DNA of 64,000 nt from an uncultured Succinivibrionaceae bacterium (GCA_944390105.1 CALXOV010000039.1:62001-126000), one strand, 5' to 3'. Counted from the first letter of the stretch, positions 35,291 to 44,357 are shown. The notes: a model not told the origin generated them from the letters alone. Program-made: numbers and translations.

Positions 35291-38218
35291 ATGTATTTTG
35301 GCAAGACTCTGACCAAATCAATCTGCAGCGTACTGATTCTGACCAATTTTGCGCTGGGATTTGCCGGCATCGCCCGAGCAGCTCCGCAAGGATCCGGGAC
35401 TTATGAAGATAAAGTTGAAGGCTACAACAACGGCATGGACTTTCTGCAGAAGGCCCAGGAAAACGCCCGCAAATTCTCCGTTTCCGAAAACGGCAATATT
35501 ACCTTCGGCAATGATCGCCTCGACGGTATCAAAAATGAAAACGGCTCTGCCTTCAATGTAAATCATTTGTCCCCGGATACCGCCCATCCTGAAAATGCTG
35601 ATCAGTATTATGTTTCCGGGAAACTGCCGAATATCGATGACTTAAAAGGAGTGCATGGAGCAAGCGAAACGACTCTTGATGATCTGGGCAAGAGCAATCA
35701 GGGGATCTTGGAAGATGACGCTAATTCTGACAGCCCGACTATTCAGGGCATGGTGTACGGCGTCCTGAATGATACTGCGAACCTGAATAAGCCCGGCTTT
35801 GACAACGATCCGATGTTAAGCAATATTCAAACGGTCTTGGAGGGGACTAACGGCAACCCCTTTACGGACTGCGGTATTGACTATCAGATCCTGAACATGA
35901 AGCAGACCGCCCATAACTCGGAAATGGTGCAATGTCTTGATCAAAGAGCAGACAGCTGCACTCTGACGCACAACCCGGTGCTTGCTATCTTCAAGTATGT
36001 AAACAATAAGGCGGTGTACGGAATATGCGGTGAAAACTGCATTACCTACTACATCGGGGAGTTTCCTTATGACACGAATGACCCGCTGCGCCCGGGCAGC
36101 TGCTCAGAAAACACAGTTACCACAGAGCTGCAGCTCGTCAACAAAGAGGCCATTTTAAACGCCACAATTTCCAGTGTGGACTATGCCGGCTCAGTATTTG
36201 CTTATATGCCTGCAGAAAAAGCCGCTTCACAAGATAAGACCTTATTTGGCTATGACAGCGACGGTGATACTATTCTGACTCCTTCACAGCTTACCTGCAG
36301 CTCGTCAAATGCCGGCGCTACAGCATATCCTGAAGCTGACATAACCAGTATTGTTAAAAATGCCCAGGAAGGCAAAACCTTTACTTTTAAGATCCAGTAT
36401 AAAGGGGCCGTGCCATACGCGGCGCTTAACGTTAAGTATGATCCGACCAAGGTAGCGCGCAGCGACTCCTGGCAGGGCACAAATCAGTGCCTGCTTAATG
36501 CGGAGGCAATCAGCAGCGGGGAACTCAGCGGCAGCGTCAAATGCACTTATGATGCTGTAACTCCTAACGGCACCGTGATCCTCGCCGGAGTTCAGCTTGA
36601 TCCTAAATATTTAAATCAAAGCTATGGGCTTAAAGGTTCATGCACGCAGGCTGAAGTCACGGTTAATGTAAGCAGTATTGATCAAACTGCTGATTCTAAT
36701 TTAACCGAACAGCCGCTGTGTCAGGACTTAGAAGAAAAAGGCTGCGGCTTCGTGTCGTCTCGCTGCCTAAAATACGGTAGCAACGAACGCTTTCACAAAG
36801 CCTGCCTGATGTATCAAAGCACTTACGACTGCGGCTACACCAATGATGTGACGGTTCCCCAAACCGTTGAAAAGTACGCCTGCCCCGGTGCGGTGGCCTG
36901 CATGGGAACCGACTGTCTCAATATCATCATCGGCTCTGAGGATTCCGAAAAGGACTTTAACAAAGCTCTTGGTCTGCTGCAGGAGAGCCAGCAGGCCGCT
37001 AACGACATGTCCTGTACTCATACCGGACGCTATGACGAAAACGGCAATGAAATATTTGACTGTAAGCTGTTTTCCGGTTATGCCGACGAGTGCCGCAACA
37101 GCTTTCATCAGCCTTTGGAATGGCTGGGTGCTGACAGCTGCTGCTCCGGCGGAGGCGTTGCAGGCGACTGGGCTATGCTGGTACGTCAGACTTTGCAGAT
37201 GTCAAAAATCGGCGCGGTCAAAGAGCTGGCTGTGTCAACGGACTTAGCAGGTTTGTCTGAAGATTTAGCAGAGCAGCTAACAGATGGAACAGGCTGGTTT
37301 GCAGATACTGCCGGCATTGCAGGTATGGAAAGTTTGTCTATGTACGGCATGGGATGGGACTTATTTAAGACTTTTTCCGGGATAGGCAATACTATTGGTT
37401 CCGTTACCACGCCGATCACCAATGCGCTCAACAACTTGATACCTTATGCCGGATACATCTTTGAAGGTGTTTCTTATTACGCTCAGGATGTGATTGTTTC
37501 ATACGTAATGGATCAGTATGTGCTGCCAAGTATTCTCGGTGCTGTAGATTCCATTATCAGCTATGTGACAGGTGCTACCGCCGGAGGAGCTGCCGGAGCA
37601 GGCCCTGCAATGACAACAGTTGAGGACTGGGTAAAGCAGAAGATGTTTGACAACGGCTTCAGCGTAGGTACGACTAACGCAACAGTAAACTTTGTAGGAA
37701 GCGCCATCAGCTTTGTTGGCACTGTTTATGCCATCTATTCTGCCGCCAAGCTGGTAGTTGCTCTTGCTTATGCCTGTGATGAAGACGAATATCAGCTGCA
37801 GTCCAATATCATGGTCAAGAAGTGCGATAGAGTAGGGAGCTACTGCTCTGAGGAGTGGGATTTAGGTTTGACCGAAGTGTGCGTAACCCGCTCCAACACC
37901 TACTGCTGCTTTGAAAGCCCCTTATCAAGGATCTTGAACAAGCAGATCAAATACGGCCTTAAAGGCTGCGGACGTGTATTATGGCCCAGCAACAATCCCG
38001 GTTGCGCATTTGGCCCGAATGGCGAGCACCCTGACTGCAGCCCGATCACGCTTGAGCAGCTGGAGTCGGTTGACTGGACGCAGGTTGATTTAACCGAGTG
38101 GCTTGAGCTGCTTAAAGCGTCTGATGTCTTATCAAGTGACGATGTGTCGCTTGACGGCCTTACTGATAACTTCCTGCCGACAGGCGGCGTGGATAAAAAC
38201 GGAAATGTGGTGAAGTAG
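35291..38218 (+). CDS. traN: mating-pair stabilisation adhesin TraN
   Basis: A 975-aa exported protein (signal peptide ending near ARA-A) with many cysteines, matching the large outer-membrane TraN of F-type systems, which in F contacts recipient surface proteins. The conserved C-terminal part includes DSCCSGGG, LQMSKIGAVKE and SNIMVKKCDRVGSYCSEEWD. It is longer than F TraN (602 aa) and close to the SXT form. AAGGAG precedes the ATG. It ends the F-type block; accessory genes follow. Confidence 0.93.
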   Translation: MYFGKTLTKSICSVLILTNFALGFAGIARAAPQGSGTYEDKVEGYNNGMDFLQKAQENARKFSVSENGNITFGNDRLDGIKNENGSAFNVNHLSPDTAHPENADQYYVSGKLPNIDDLKGVHGASETTLDDLGKSNQGILEDDANSDSPTIQGMVYGVLNDTANLNKPGFDNDPMLSNIQTVLEGTNGNPFTDCGIDYQILNMKQTAHNSEMVQCLDQRADSCTLTHNPVLAIFKYVNNKAVYGICGENCITYYIGEFPYDTNDPLRPGSCSENTVTTELQLVNKEAILNATISSVDYAGSVFAYMPAEKAASQDKTLFGYDSDGDTILTPSQLTCSSSNAGATAYPEADITSIVKNAQEGKTFTFKIQYKGAVPYAALNVKYDPTKVARSDSWQGTNQCLLNAEAISSGELSGSVKCTYDAVTPNGTVILAGVQLDPKYLNQSYGLKGSCTQAEVTVNVSSIDQTADSNLTEQPLCQDLEEKGCGFVSSRCLKYGSNERFHKACLMYQSTYDCGYTNDVTVPQTVEKYACPGAVACMGTDCLNIIIGSEDSEKDFNKALGLLQESQQAANDMSCTHTGRYDENGNEIFDCKLFSGYADECRNSFHQPLEWLGADSCCSGGGVAGDWAMLVRQTLQMSKIGAVKELAVSTDLAGLSEDLAEQLTDGTGWFADTAGIAGMESLSMYGMGWDLFKTFSGIGNTIGSVTTPITNALNNLIPYAGYIFEGVSYYAQDVIVSYVMDQYVLPSILGAVDSIISYVTGATAGGAAGAGPAMTTVEDWVKQKMFDNGFSVGTTNATVNFVGSAISFVGTVYAIYSAAKLVVALAYACDEDEYQLQSNIMVKKCDRVGSYCSEEWDLGLTEVCVTRSNTYCCFESPLSRILNKQIKYGLKGCGRVLWPSNNPGCAFGPNGEHPDCSPITLEQLESVDWTQVDLTEWLELLKASDVLSSDDVSLDGLTDNFLPTGGVDKNGNVVK

Positions 38219-38253
38219 GCATTAATATATGCGCCAACTTCTGAAAATTAGTG

Positions 38254-38280
38254 TATAATAATATCAACTAAGTTGATATT
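38254..38280 (+). promoter_or_regulatory. -10 box with adjacent perfect 21-bp palindrome
   Basis: TATAAT (38254-38259) followed at once by a palindrome with 10-bp arms AATATCAACT / AGTTGATATT (38260-38280). A repressor at this site would block transcription start of the lipoprotein gene. Confidence 0.6.
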
Positions 38281-38307
38281 AACCATGTAAAACGGATTGT
38301 AAAAAAT

Positions 38308-39306
38308 ATGCGTACTAAGTGTCTTTTTATGTTAGCTGCCTTGAGCAGTGCGCTTATTATTAACGGCTGTGCTGCTTTTATGAGTGATCAGGAAAAAGCT
38401 GAAATGTACAGGGAGCAAGCCAAAGAAGATCTTTATTATTATGCAAAAAAAGGCCGTCCAGTGCCGCTGTATCAATATTGGACTGCTGGCACAAACTATA
38501 CTTATTATGGAGAGGATCTTACCCCGCTGCGCGGCTGGATCGGTGCTTATACCCTTGCTGACTATGACATTGATAAACTTATAGCGGGAGAGCGGCAGGG
38601 GAACGAAAAAAGCTTTTACCTGACAGCTGTAAGTGAGTCTCTTAAAAAAGATTGGGAGCGCCTGCCTGATGGAGAATACGGACCGGCAATTTTATCTAAA
38701 TTCGGCTCACCGGCGGGCGTTGATCCGGTAGAGTACAAGACCAAAGTATTTGATCATCCAAGGATCAAAGATCTTGAAATTAAATTCAACGCCATGCATC
38801 GCGTAAACCGCTCCTACGTCAAGAAAAACTGTCGGCTTATCGTAGATGGAATGAATGACTCATTGCCTGGGATCTTTAAATTCATAGATCCGAAGTATGA
38901 CGATCTGTATATGAAGCGCATGTGGCCTGCTCACATCAGTCAAATAGCATCGTTCCGCTATGCCAAGACCACAGATCTTGATCATGCTGACCGTACTTAC
39001 ATGAATACAGATTACCCGTTCGTGGAAGAACTGAGAGGTACGGAAGACGAACCGAACGTGGTCGTGTTTGTTGAGCACCCGAGCGAGCAGGCTTTTCACG
39101 GTCTTGCTTTCTTAGTGCCACAGTATAAGCGCTTTAATGTAGCTTTTTATCAATGCGATGCAGACGAGCTGCAGCAGGCACGCGGACTATTTATTAAGAA
39201 CAATCCAGAGGCTCTGAAGATCTCTAACGAAGTCCGAAAAGCAAACGGTTTACCGCAGGAGCAGCCATCTGATCCTACATGGTATAACGATTTAATGTTC
39301 TTATAA
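38308..39306 (+). CDS. lipoprotein of unknown function
   Basis: A 332-aa lipoprotein (lipobox LIINGC, Cys at about 21). The rest is rich in Tyr and aromatic residues and has no domain I know. It has its own palindrome-marked promoter and a strong terminator, so it is a single-gene unit between traN and the toxin-antitoxin genes. The position corresponds to the hotspot after traN in SXT-like elements. Entry exclusion or envelope modification is possible, not shown. Confidence 0.78.
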   Translation: MRTKCLFMLAALSSALIINGCAAFMSDQEKAEMYREQAKEDLYYYAKKGRPVPLYQYWTAGTNYTYYGEDLTPLRGWIGAYTLADYDIDKLIAGERQGNEKSFYLTAVSESLKKDWERLPDGEYGPAILSKFGSPAGVDPVEYKTKVFDHPRIKDLEIKFNAMHRVNRSYVKKNCRLIVDGMNDSLPGIFKFIDPKYDDLYMKRMWPAHISQIASFRYAKTTDLDHADRTYMNTDYPFVEELRGTEDEPNVVVFVEHPSEQAFHGLAFLVPQYKRFNVAFYQCDADELQQARGLFIKNNPEALKISNEVRKANGLPQEQPSDPTWYNDLMFL

Positions 39307-39320
39307 TTTAACAGTACTGT

Positions 39321-39352
39321 AAAAAGCCGCGCCAAATCCGGTGCGGCTTTTT
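39321..39352 (+). terminator. strong rho-independent terminator
   Basis: AAAAAGCCGCGCC / GGTGCGGCTTTTT stem with a 6-nt loop, followed by T residues; bidirectional. Confidence 0.85.
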
Positions 39353-39451
39353 AGCTTATAACGCTTCCCAACACCAAACGCTCTTTATTGCTATGAAACA
39401 ATGGCATATCATTCTATATACATTGAAACGCATTTCATGGGGATTAAGATA

Positions 39452-39724
39452 ATGACATCGGTTAATTTGCAAATCAAGCTTGACAGCGAGCTTGCAGCAT
39501 CGGCAAGGGAGCTGGCAAAGTCTATGGGATTTGATGTCCCCACCGCTGTCAGAATGTTCATTGCTCAGTTTGTCAAAGAACGAAAACTGCCCTTTGTTCC
39601 CAGCGAGCCGGATCCTTTTTACTCAAGGGAAAACATGGATTTTCTGCGCAAAAGCCTAGAGCAGATTGAAGCCGGGCGCTGCGAGAAAAAAACTATTGAA
39701 GAATTGGATCAAATGGCGAAATGA
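39452..39724 (+). CDS. RelB/DinJ-type antitoxin without a toxin gene
   Basis: A 90-aa protein from ATG 39452 (a longer frame from 39401 lacks support). MTSVNLQIKLD, GFDVPTAVRMFIAQF, KLPFVPSEPDPFYSRENMDFLRKS are hallmarks of RelB/DinJ antitoxins, which have a ribbon-helix-helix N-terminus. The partner RelE/YafQ toxin gene normally overlaps or follows. Here 39725-39873 has no ORF that fits. It may be an orphan remnant or act against a toxin elsewhere. Confidence 0.85.
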   Translation: MTSVNLQIKLDSELAASARELAKSMGFDVPTAVRMFIAQFVKERKLPFVPSEPDPFYSRENMDFLRKSLEQIEAGRCEKKTIEELDQMAK

Positions 39725-39756
39725 AAAAACTCTCAAATTAGGTTTTGTTTTATTTT

Positions 39757-39783
39757 CCGCTGCCGCCTGACAGCGGCTTCTTT
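39757..39783 (+). terminator. hairpin terminator after the RelB/DinJ gene
   Basis: GCCGC / GCGGC (or CCGCTG / CAGCGG) stem followed by CTTCTTT. Confidence 0.5.
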
Positions 39784-39873
39784 GTAATATCAGCTTGCAA
39801 AATCAAAAAGATTGCTTATTATAGGTACTGTATAGCGTTAATTTACAGTTTACAGATTTAAGCGATTTAAGGC

Positions 39874-40182
39874 ATGATTAAGAGCTTTCGCCACAAAGGA
39901 TTAGAGGAGCTTTTTACCAAAGGTAAATCCAGGTATCTAAATCAGATCTTTTATAAAAAGCTCAGGCTTCAGCTAATGTTTTTAGATGCCTTAAACGCCA
40001 ATCAGGAAGCGAAGATCCTGGCTACCCCATGGCGTCCGCATAAATTACATGGAAAAAATCCAAAAGGACAGGATATTGAGGGGCATTTCAGCTTTACTGT
40101 TACTGGCAACTGGCGCTTAGTCTTTATTTATGACAACACAAGCGGAGATGTTTTTCTCACTGATTTCATGGATTATCACTGA
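39874..40182 (+). CDS. higB: HigB-type toxin, second module
   Basis: A 102-aa HigB (FRHKGLEELFTKGKSRY start, VTGNWRLVFIYD, FLTDFMDYH end), close to the copy at 6472. Expected to be a ribosome-dependent mRNA interferase. An imperfect inverted repeat (ACTGTA..TACAGT) upstream, near 39827-39850, is a candidate HigA operator. The antitoxin gene starts 14 bp after its stop. Confidence 0.88.
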   Translation: MIKSFRHKGLEELFTKGKSRYLNQIFYKKLRLQLMFLDALNANQEAKILATPWRPHKLHGKNPKGQDIEGHFSFTVTGNWRLVFIYDNTSGDVFLTDFMDYH

Positions 40183-40196
40183 TAGGGGGTAAATAT

Positions 40197-40511
40197 ATGG
40201 AAATGTATGATCCGCCCCATCCGGGCGAAATGCTGCAAGATTTCATGGGGGATCTAACCGTAACTCAGCTGGCATCAGATCTCGGCATCACCAGAGCATC
40301 ATTGTCAAAAATAATTAACGGCAGATCTTCAGTCAGCCCGGAAATGGCTCTCAGACTGGAAAAGGCTTTCCCTTGCACTACTGCTGATATGTGGCTGACT
40401 TGGCAAGCAAATTATGATTTATGGCATCTGCGGCATGATGAAAATAAATTAGCAAGTCTTCTGAATCATGTGAAAGCCAATGTTACTAATTTAGTGCCCG
40501 CTAACTTATAG
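40197..40511 (+). CDS. higA: HigA-type antitoxin, second module
   Basis: A 104-aa antitoxin with the MEMYDPPHPGEML start and a clear XRE HTH (TVTQLASDLGITRASLSKIINGR). WLTWQANYDLW is typical. Unlike the first module its HTH is well conserved, so it should autoregulate. GGGGT lies before the ATG. Confidence 0.88.
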   Translation: MEMYDPPHPGEMLQDFMGDLTVTQLASDLGITRASLSKIINGRSSVSPEMALRLEKAFPCTTADMWLTWQANYDLWHLRHDENKLASLLNHVKANVTNLVPANL

Positions 40512-40533
40512 ATAGACTTAAAATTCAAATCTT

Positions 40534-40571
40534 GCGCCAGTTTCCACAAACAGGGGGTGGGGAACTGACGC
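40534..40571. terminator. imperfect hairpin between higA and the cysteine-rich gene
   Basis: GCGCCAGTTTCC / GGAACTGACGC stem with a G-rich loop, between convergent genes; serves either strand at best. Confidence 0.4.
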
Positions 40572-40589
40572 AGGTTATCTGTAATACTT

Positions 40590-42032
40590 TTAGAAAGCTC
40601 CCAAAACGTCATAATAAACACGCAGCCGCGCGAAGCCTTCTCCCTTTCCGGTAACCGAAACGCGGGTCTTGAATGACACGATGGAGTTTTCCGGAATATC
40701 CCTGAAGTATTTGGTAACATCCACGTTGGGCGATGTCTCCCATGACGTATTAAGCTCGCAGGCACCTTCGGTCTCAGGCGGGAAGAAGCCGGGATAGGGA
40801 GCCTCATAAACCAAATCCATATAGCGGACATCCTCGCCGCCGATATACACCTGCAGATAGTCGTCCCATTTAGCAAACTCTAAAGTGACCTTTTTGATAG
40901 CTTTAGGCTGCATTACCCTCATGCGCGTCCAGTGCTCGTAAATCTTGCACCTGCCTCCCCAGTAGTTATCACCGACGATGCCGATGAAGGTATAGGCATT
41001 GCCGATGTCCTCATTCACCAGATCTGCCGTCACGCCCTGGGCAGCATCCTCGAAGCGCATCACGCAGGTGGCTATTTTGCCCGACGTATAGCAGTCCTTA
41101 AGGTAATTGCAGTAGCGCTCGCCGCAGCAGGGCACCTTCATGCCGTTTTCCAATTCAACGTATATGCGGTTTTGACATTCCTTCAAATGGCAGTCATCGT
41201 ATCCGCAGCAGTCAACAAGCCCTTCAGGAGCAGCTACAGAAATATACCCGTCACAGGCCGTAAGCTCACAGTTTTCCTTACCGCAGCAAGGCAAATCTGT
41301 CTTTTCAGGATGGACTTTTGAATCAACCGAAGTCTGGCCGCCACACTCCATTTTGTAGCACTGCTCCTTACCACAGCACTGTAAACCCTGTTTCCCTCCC
41401 CATTGTCCGGTAGTCTGCAGCTGGTATTCGCACTTGACCTTCTCGCAGTTTTCTTTGCCGCAGCAAGTTTTCTTTTCGCCTGAAACCGTGGTCACGCTGG
41501 TGTAGCTGCCGCAGGCTTTTGAGCGACAATCATCGTAGCCGCAGCAGGAAACACCGTCGGGTGTTTTAGTATAACCGCCGCAGTTCCCTTCTATGCGGTA
41601 GTTAAGACAGACGTTGGCACAGTCTTCAGGACCACAGCAGCTCATGCCGCACTCGGATGTCTGTACAGGGGAAAGGCACATATCATCGCCGTGAGCTATC
41701 GTGTTGTTATCCTGACAAATAAGTTCACACTCACGCTTGCCGCAGCAGGGGACGCCGCAATCGGACATAGTATAGCCGTTGCAGTTTGCAGCTTGACCGG
41801 AAACGGAGCTGGAGCCGCCATTGTCGCGCGGTCTAACCCAGTTTTGCTTTGCCTGCCTGCCTATTTCAACCAGATCAACACCGCGAGAATACTGCATAGT
41901 GCGCTGCAGCACATTCTGGCGTTCACCATCTCCGTCAGCAGCATTTGCTGGGGATAGAGTATTCAGGCTAATCAATAAAATCGGCAGGATCAGCTTAACA
42001 AGCTTTGATTTAAATTTTTGAGAAAAAAACAT
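40590..42032 (-). CDS. secreted cysteine-rich repeat protein (expressed copy of a variable-tail family)
   Basis: A 480-aa exported protein (signal peptide ending near SPANA) with eight or so repeats of the form CCG-x3-C-x3/4-C from residue 94 to about 320, such as CCGKENCELTAC and CCGYDDCRSKAC. The C-terminal about 160 residues form a separate, non-repetitive, probably beta-rich domain. The promoter has the TGCCCC-N31 arrangement of the transfer regulon. Near residue 215 the gene contains a 31-bp core shared with two partial copies to its right. Residues 215-285 are nearly identical with the third copy, then the tails differ. It lies next to traN. An adhesin whose tail sets partner recognition is my inference. 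Confidence 0.85.
   Translation of the reverse strand: MFFSQKFKSKLVKLILPILLISLNTLSPANAADGDGERQNVLQRTMQYSRGVDLVEIGRQAKQNWVRPRDNGGSSSVSGQAANCNGYTMSDCGVPCCGKRECELICQDNNTIAHGDDMCLSPVQTSECGMSCCGPEDCANVCLNYRIEGNCGGYTKTPDGVSCCGYDDCRSKACGSYTSVTTVSGEKKTCCGKENCEKVKCEYQLQTTGQWGGKQGLQCCGKEQCYKMECGGQTSVDSKVHPEKTDLPCCGKENCELTACDGYISVAAPEGLVDCCGYDDCHLKECQNRIYVELENGMKVPCCGERYCNYLKDCYTSGKIATCVMRFEDAAQGVTADLVNEDIGNAYTFIGIVGDNYWGGRCKIYEHWTRMRVMQPKAIKKVTLEFAKWDDYLQVYIGGEDVRYMDLVYEAPYPGFFPPETEGACELNTSWETSPNVDVTKYFRDIPENSIVSFKTRVSVTGKGEGFARLRVYYDVLGAF
41344..41374 (-). repeat. recombination-core candidate 1 (in the expressed gene)
   Basis: Minus strand: GTGGTAAGGA, then CAGTGCTAC, ending AAATGGAGTG. Differs at three positions from the two other cores. 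Confidence 0.6.
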
Positions 42033-42063
42033 AATGCACCATAGATCCGACTTATATCTGCCT

Positions 42064-42106
42064 ATTTTGAATTTACGTTTTATTTAAAAGATCTGCCTTT
42101 GGGGCA
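42064..42106 (-). promoter_or_regulatory. activator box and -10 for the cysteine-rich gene
   Basis: Minus strand: TGCCCC (42106-42101), 31 bp, CAAAAT (42069-42064), 31 bp before the ATG. It links this gene to the transfer regulon. Confidence 0.65.
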
Positions 42107-42156
42107 GGCTTGAACAAAAGTGTGAAGATCCGTTGGTATATTGGCTTTATAGAACC

Positions 42157-42187
42157 GTGGTAAGGAACAATGCTACGAAATGGAGTG
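42157..42187 (+). repeat. recombination-core candidate 2 (plus-strand cassette)
   Basis: GTGGTAAGGAACAATGCTAC then GAAATGGAGTG; identical to core 3 and inverted relative to core 1. Confidence 0.65.
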
Positions 42188-42920
42188 CCAAGGGCTTACA
42201 AGCACCGATTCTAAGGTCTATCCAGAGCAAACTAATTTAGCTTGCTGTGGTAAGGAAAATTGCAACTTAGTTGCCTGTGACGGATATATATCCGTGCAGG
42301 CTCCGACAGGATTGCAGACCTGCTGCGGATATGAGGACTGCCACAATAAGGAGTGCAATAATCTCACTCATACCGTAAGTGTAAGCGGCAAGGAATATGC
42401 CTGCTGCGGGCAGCGCGATTGCCATACCAAGTCTTGTGATAACTATACCACCGGCTTGCTGACCGAAGTATGCTGCGGATATGAAGCCTGCATTGAAGAT
42501 CAGTGCACTTATACCAAGCGCTTTGGCTCAAGTACCGAGCCTTTTGAAATTAGGCTTTTTCTTCATCCTGAAGAAATGAACGAAAAGATTTATCTGTCAT
42601 TTGGGGCAGAAGAGTGTGCCACCTTCTTAGTAAACAAGCATATTGAAACGGAGTATCACTATAACTACCCCGGATGCAGCTTAGGCTATAACCGCCCGGA
42701 TTACATTCTTTACGATCTGTCAAAACCCGAAGTTCGCAAATACTTTCATGAAGGAGTGAATTGGATCCGCGGCTCCGTTCTTAATCCTGACTCGGATAAA
42801 AATATGGAGTTTAAAGGATGCGCTAACTTTGAAACCTTCATCAAGATGAAGATGAATACGTGGAAGACCGATACTGGTTCTATTAAAGAATTTAACGGCA
42901 GCGAATATATAGGAATTTAA
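42157..42920 (+). pseudogene. promoterless 3' cassette of the cysteine-rich protein (plus strand)
   Basis: Open frame of about 254 codons starting at the shared core (GKEQCYEMEC) with five CCG-type repeats (for example CCGKENCNLVAC, CCGYEACIEDQC), then a C-terminal domain different from that of the expressed gene. There is no signal peptide, no ribosome site and a stop codon just upstream of the core, so it is silent as it stands. Inversion of 41344-42187 would fuse it in frame with the signal peptide and N-terminal repeats. An internal ATG at 42180 could in theory start a short form, but nothing supports this. A terminator follows. Confidence 0.7.
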
Positions 42921-42928
42921 CCCAGATC

Positions 42929-42958
42929 CTGACAGCGGCCGTCATGCTCCGCTGTCAG
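42929..42958. terminator. bidirectional terminator between two convergent cassettes
   Basis: Perfect 10-bp stem CTGACAGCGG / CCGCTGTCAG with a 10-nt loop. Confidence 0.6.
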
Positions 42959-42997
42959 TTAATTAACGAGCTCTTAAGGCCGTAAAATCAAAGTCAT

Positions 42998-43658
42998 TTA
43001 TTGATTAGGATTAGGCTTAATGCGTACTGTGAGATAAGCAATTTTGTCCTGATAAGTAATTTTAAATTTTGCCCAGCTTCCTGCGTGATTCTTTGCTCCG
43101 CCAGAGCCGCACGACCATCTGCTGGTAAAATATCCCAGCGAATTAAACTTCTGACACTTGTTCAGCAATGGATTTGCAGATCCGTCATTCCAGTTATGTT
43201 TGCCGTAATGCTCCACCATTTCTGCGCAGAACTCGCCTGATTCCCCGTTGATATAATTGACAATATCAACATATGTCACCTGATCCTGATAAATAGTGAT
43301 TTCCCGGTCCAGGCAGTCCTTATACCCACAGCAAATTCCGAAAAGTCCGGTCAAATATTCATTGCAGTGTTTTGTATAGCAGTCGCGGTAGCCGCAGCAG
43401 GCAACAGTTTCACCTGTATCAATATTTACCGTTGAGGTGTAATGGCTGCATTCCTTGTCATGGCAGTCATCGTATCCGCAACAGTCAACAAGCCCTTCAG
43501 GAGCAGCTACGGAAATATATCCGTCACAAGCTGTAAGATCACAGTTTTCCTTACCGCAGCATGGCATATTTGTCTGCTCAGGATGAACTTTAGAATCAAC
43601 TGAAGTCAGGCCGCCGCACTCCATTTCGTAGCATTGTTCCTTACCACAGCACCGTAAA
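42998..43658 (-). pseudogene. promoterless 3' cassette of the cysteine-rich protein (minus strand)
   Basis: Read leftward from the shared core: CCGKEQCYEMEC, then about 70 residues nearly identical to the expressed gene, then CCGYRDCYTKHC and CCGYKDCLDREI and a tail unlike the other two. Homology to the expressed gene begins abruptly at 43658. The frame stays open to 43720 but that part is unrelated sequence and has no signal peptide. It faces the plus-strand cassette tail to tail. It would be expressed only after recombination at the core. Confidence 0.7.
43617..43647 (-). repeat. recombination-core candidate 3 (minus-strand cassette)
   Basis: Identical over 31 bp to core 2, in opposite orientation; same orientation as core 1. 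Confidence 0.65.
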
Positions 43659-43844
43659 TAAAATGTCCAAAGGCTATGAGCACGTTTCACAGCAATGACG
43701 GCCCTACCAGCCAGCAGCACTCAATACAGCAGCAGATGTGAAGATCAGCTGGCCGATGCAGCCTGCTGCAAATGCTTAATCCTTGTTTAATTATTCGGCA
43801 CTCAGCTTTGTCAGGATGCCGCCGTAACCTATTTCAGCGACAAC

Positions 43845-44204
43845 ATGCCGAACATCCCGAGAGTTGATGAACAGCTTTTAGCCGAGCTTAAAGGCCCGTT
43901 AGCGCTTGATATAACCAGTAAAGGTAAGAATTCCTACATGTATGATGAAATCTACGGTGAACCTGTAGGAGAAATCATCACTCCGGCTGACTGCAGGGTT
44001 TTTGCTGTCAAATACGCAGCTGGCATAGCCGACAAAAGTGCAGTAGTCTTTCAGGGGCACTGTTATTTATATAAACCGCCTCAGGGCCGGCATTTAAGAG
44101 ATCCGTACAAGTTTAAGCGGGATAAAGATCTGGCACAATGGCTGCGGCATCATTGCCATAAGCATTTTCAATTAGGCGGTTTTGCATCATATACGCCTGC
44201 TTAG
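43845..44204 (+). CDS. hypothetical protein (119 aa)
   Basis: Soluble, basic, no recognised domain (VVFQGHCYLYKPPQGRHLRDPYKFKRDK is its most distinct part). No good ribosome site precedes the ATG. It lies between the cassette region and the hns-like operon. Coding status is likely but not certain. Confidence 0.55.
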   Translation: MPNIPRVDEQLLAELKGPLALDITSKGKNSYMYDEIYGEPVGEIITPADCRVFAVKYAAGIADKSAVVFQGHCYLYKPPQGRHLRDPYKFKRDKDLAQWLRHHCHKHFQLGGFASYTPA

Positions 44205-44357
44205 TTGCGCTGCGCACTGTTTGCAGGGAAAAAATATTCTCAAAATACAAAATCGGTTTAAAAGGAGTGTTTGTTCGCCCTAAGTTTTGACAACTTACCA
44301 AATAAAGTTAGAGCTTAGCTTCTATTCAGCTGTATAAAGGGTCCGCGATCCCAACAA

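Noticed and set aside
35300..35315. CAAGACTCTGACCAA in traN as another copy of the dispersed palindrome
   Set aside because: Too many mismatches to the 15-bp consensus; probably chance within coding sequence.
38230..38236. TGCGCCA upstream of the lipoprotein gene as a further activator box
   Set aside because: Only 18 bp separate it from TATAAT, not 31, so it does not fit the regulon rule.
39827..39850. LexA (SOS) box upstream of the second HigBA
   Set aside because: CTGT and ACAG are present but the spacing is 13, not 8. The site is better explained as an antitoxin operator.
43659..43720. Extra N-terminal codons of the third cassette as a real start
   Set aside because: Homology begins at 43658; the added residues have no signal peptide, no ribosome site and no similarity to the expressed gene.
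43696..43791. Short ORF (31 codons, Cys-rich end) between the cassette and the 43845 gene
   Set aside because: No ribosome site and no relation to neighbours; may be a decayed piece but cannot be supported.
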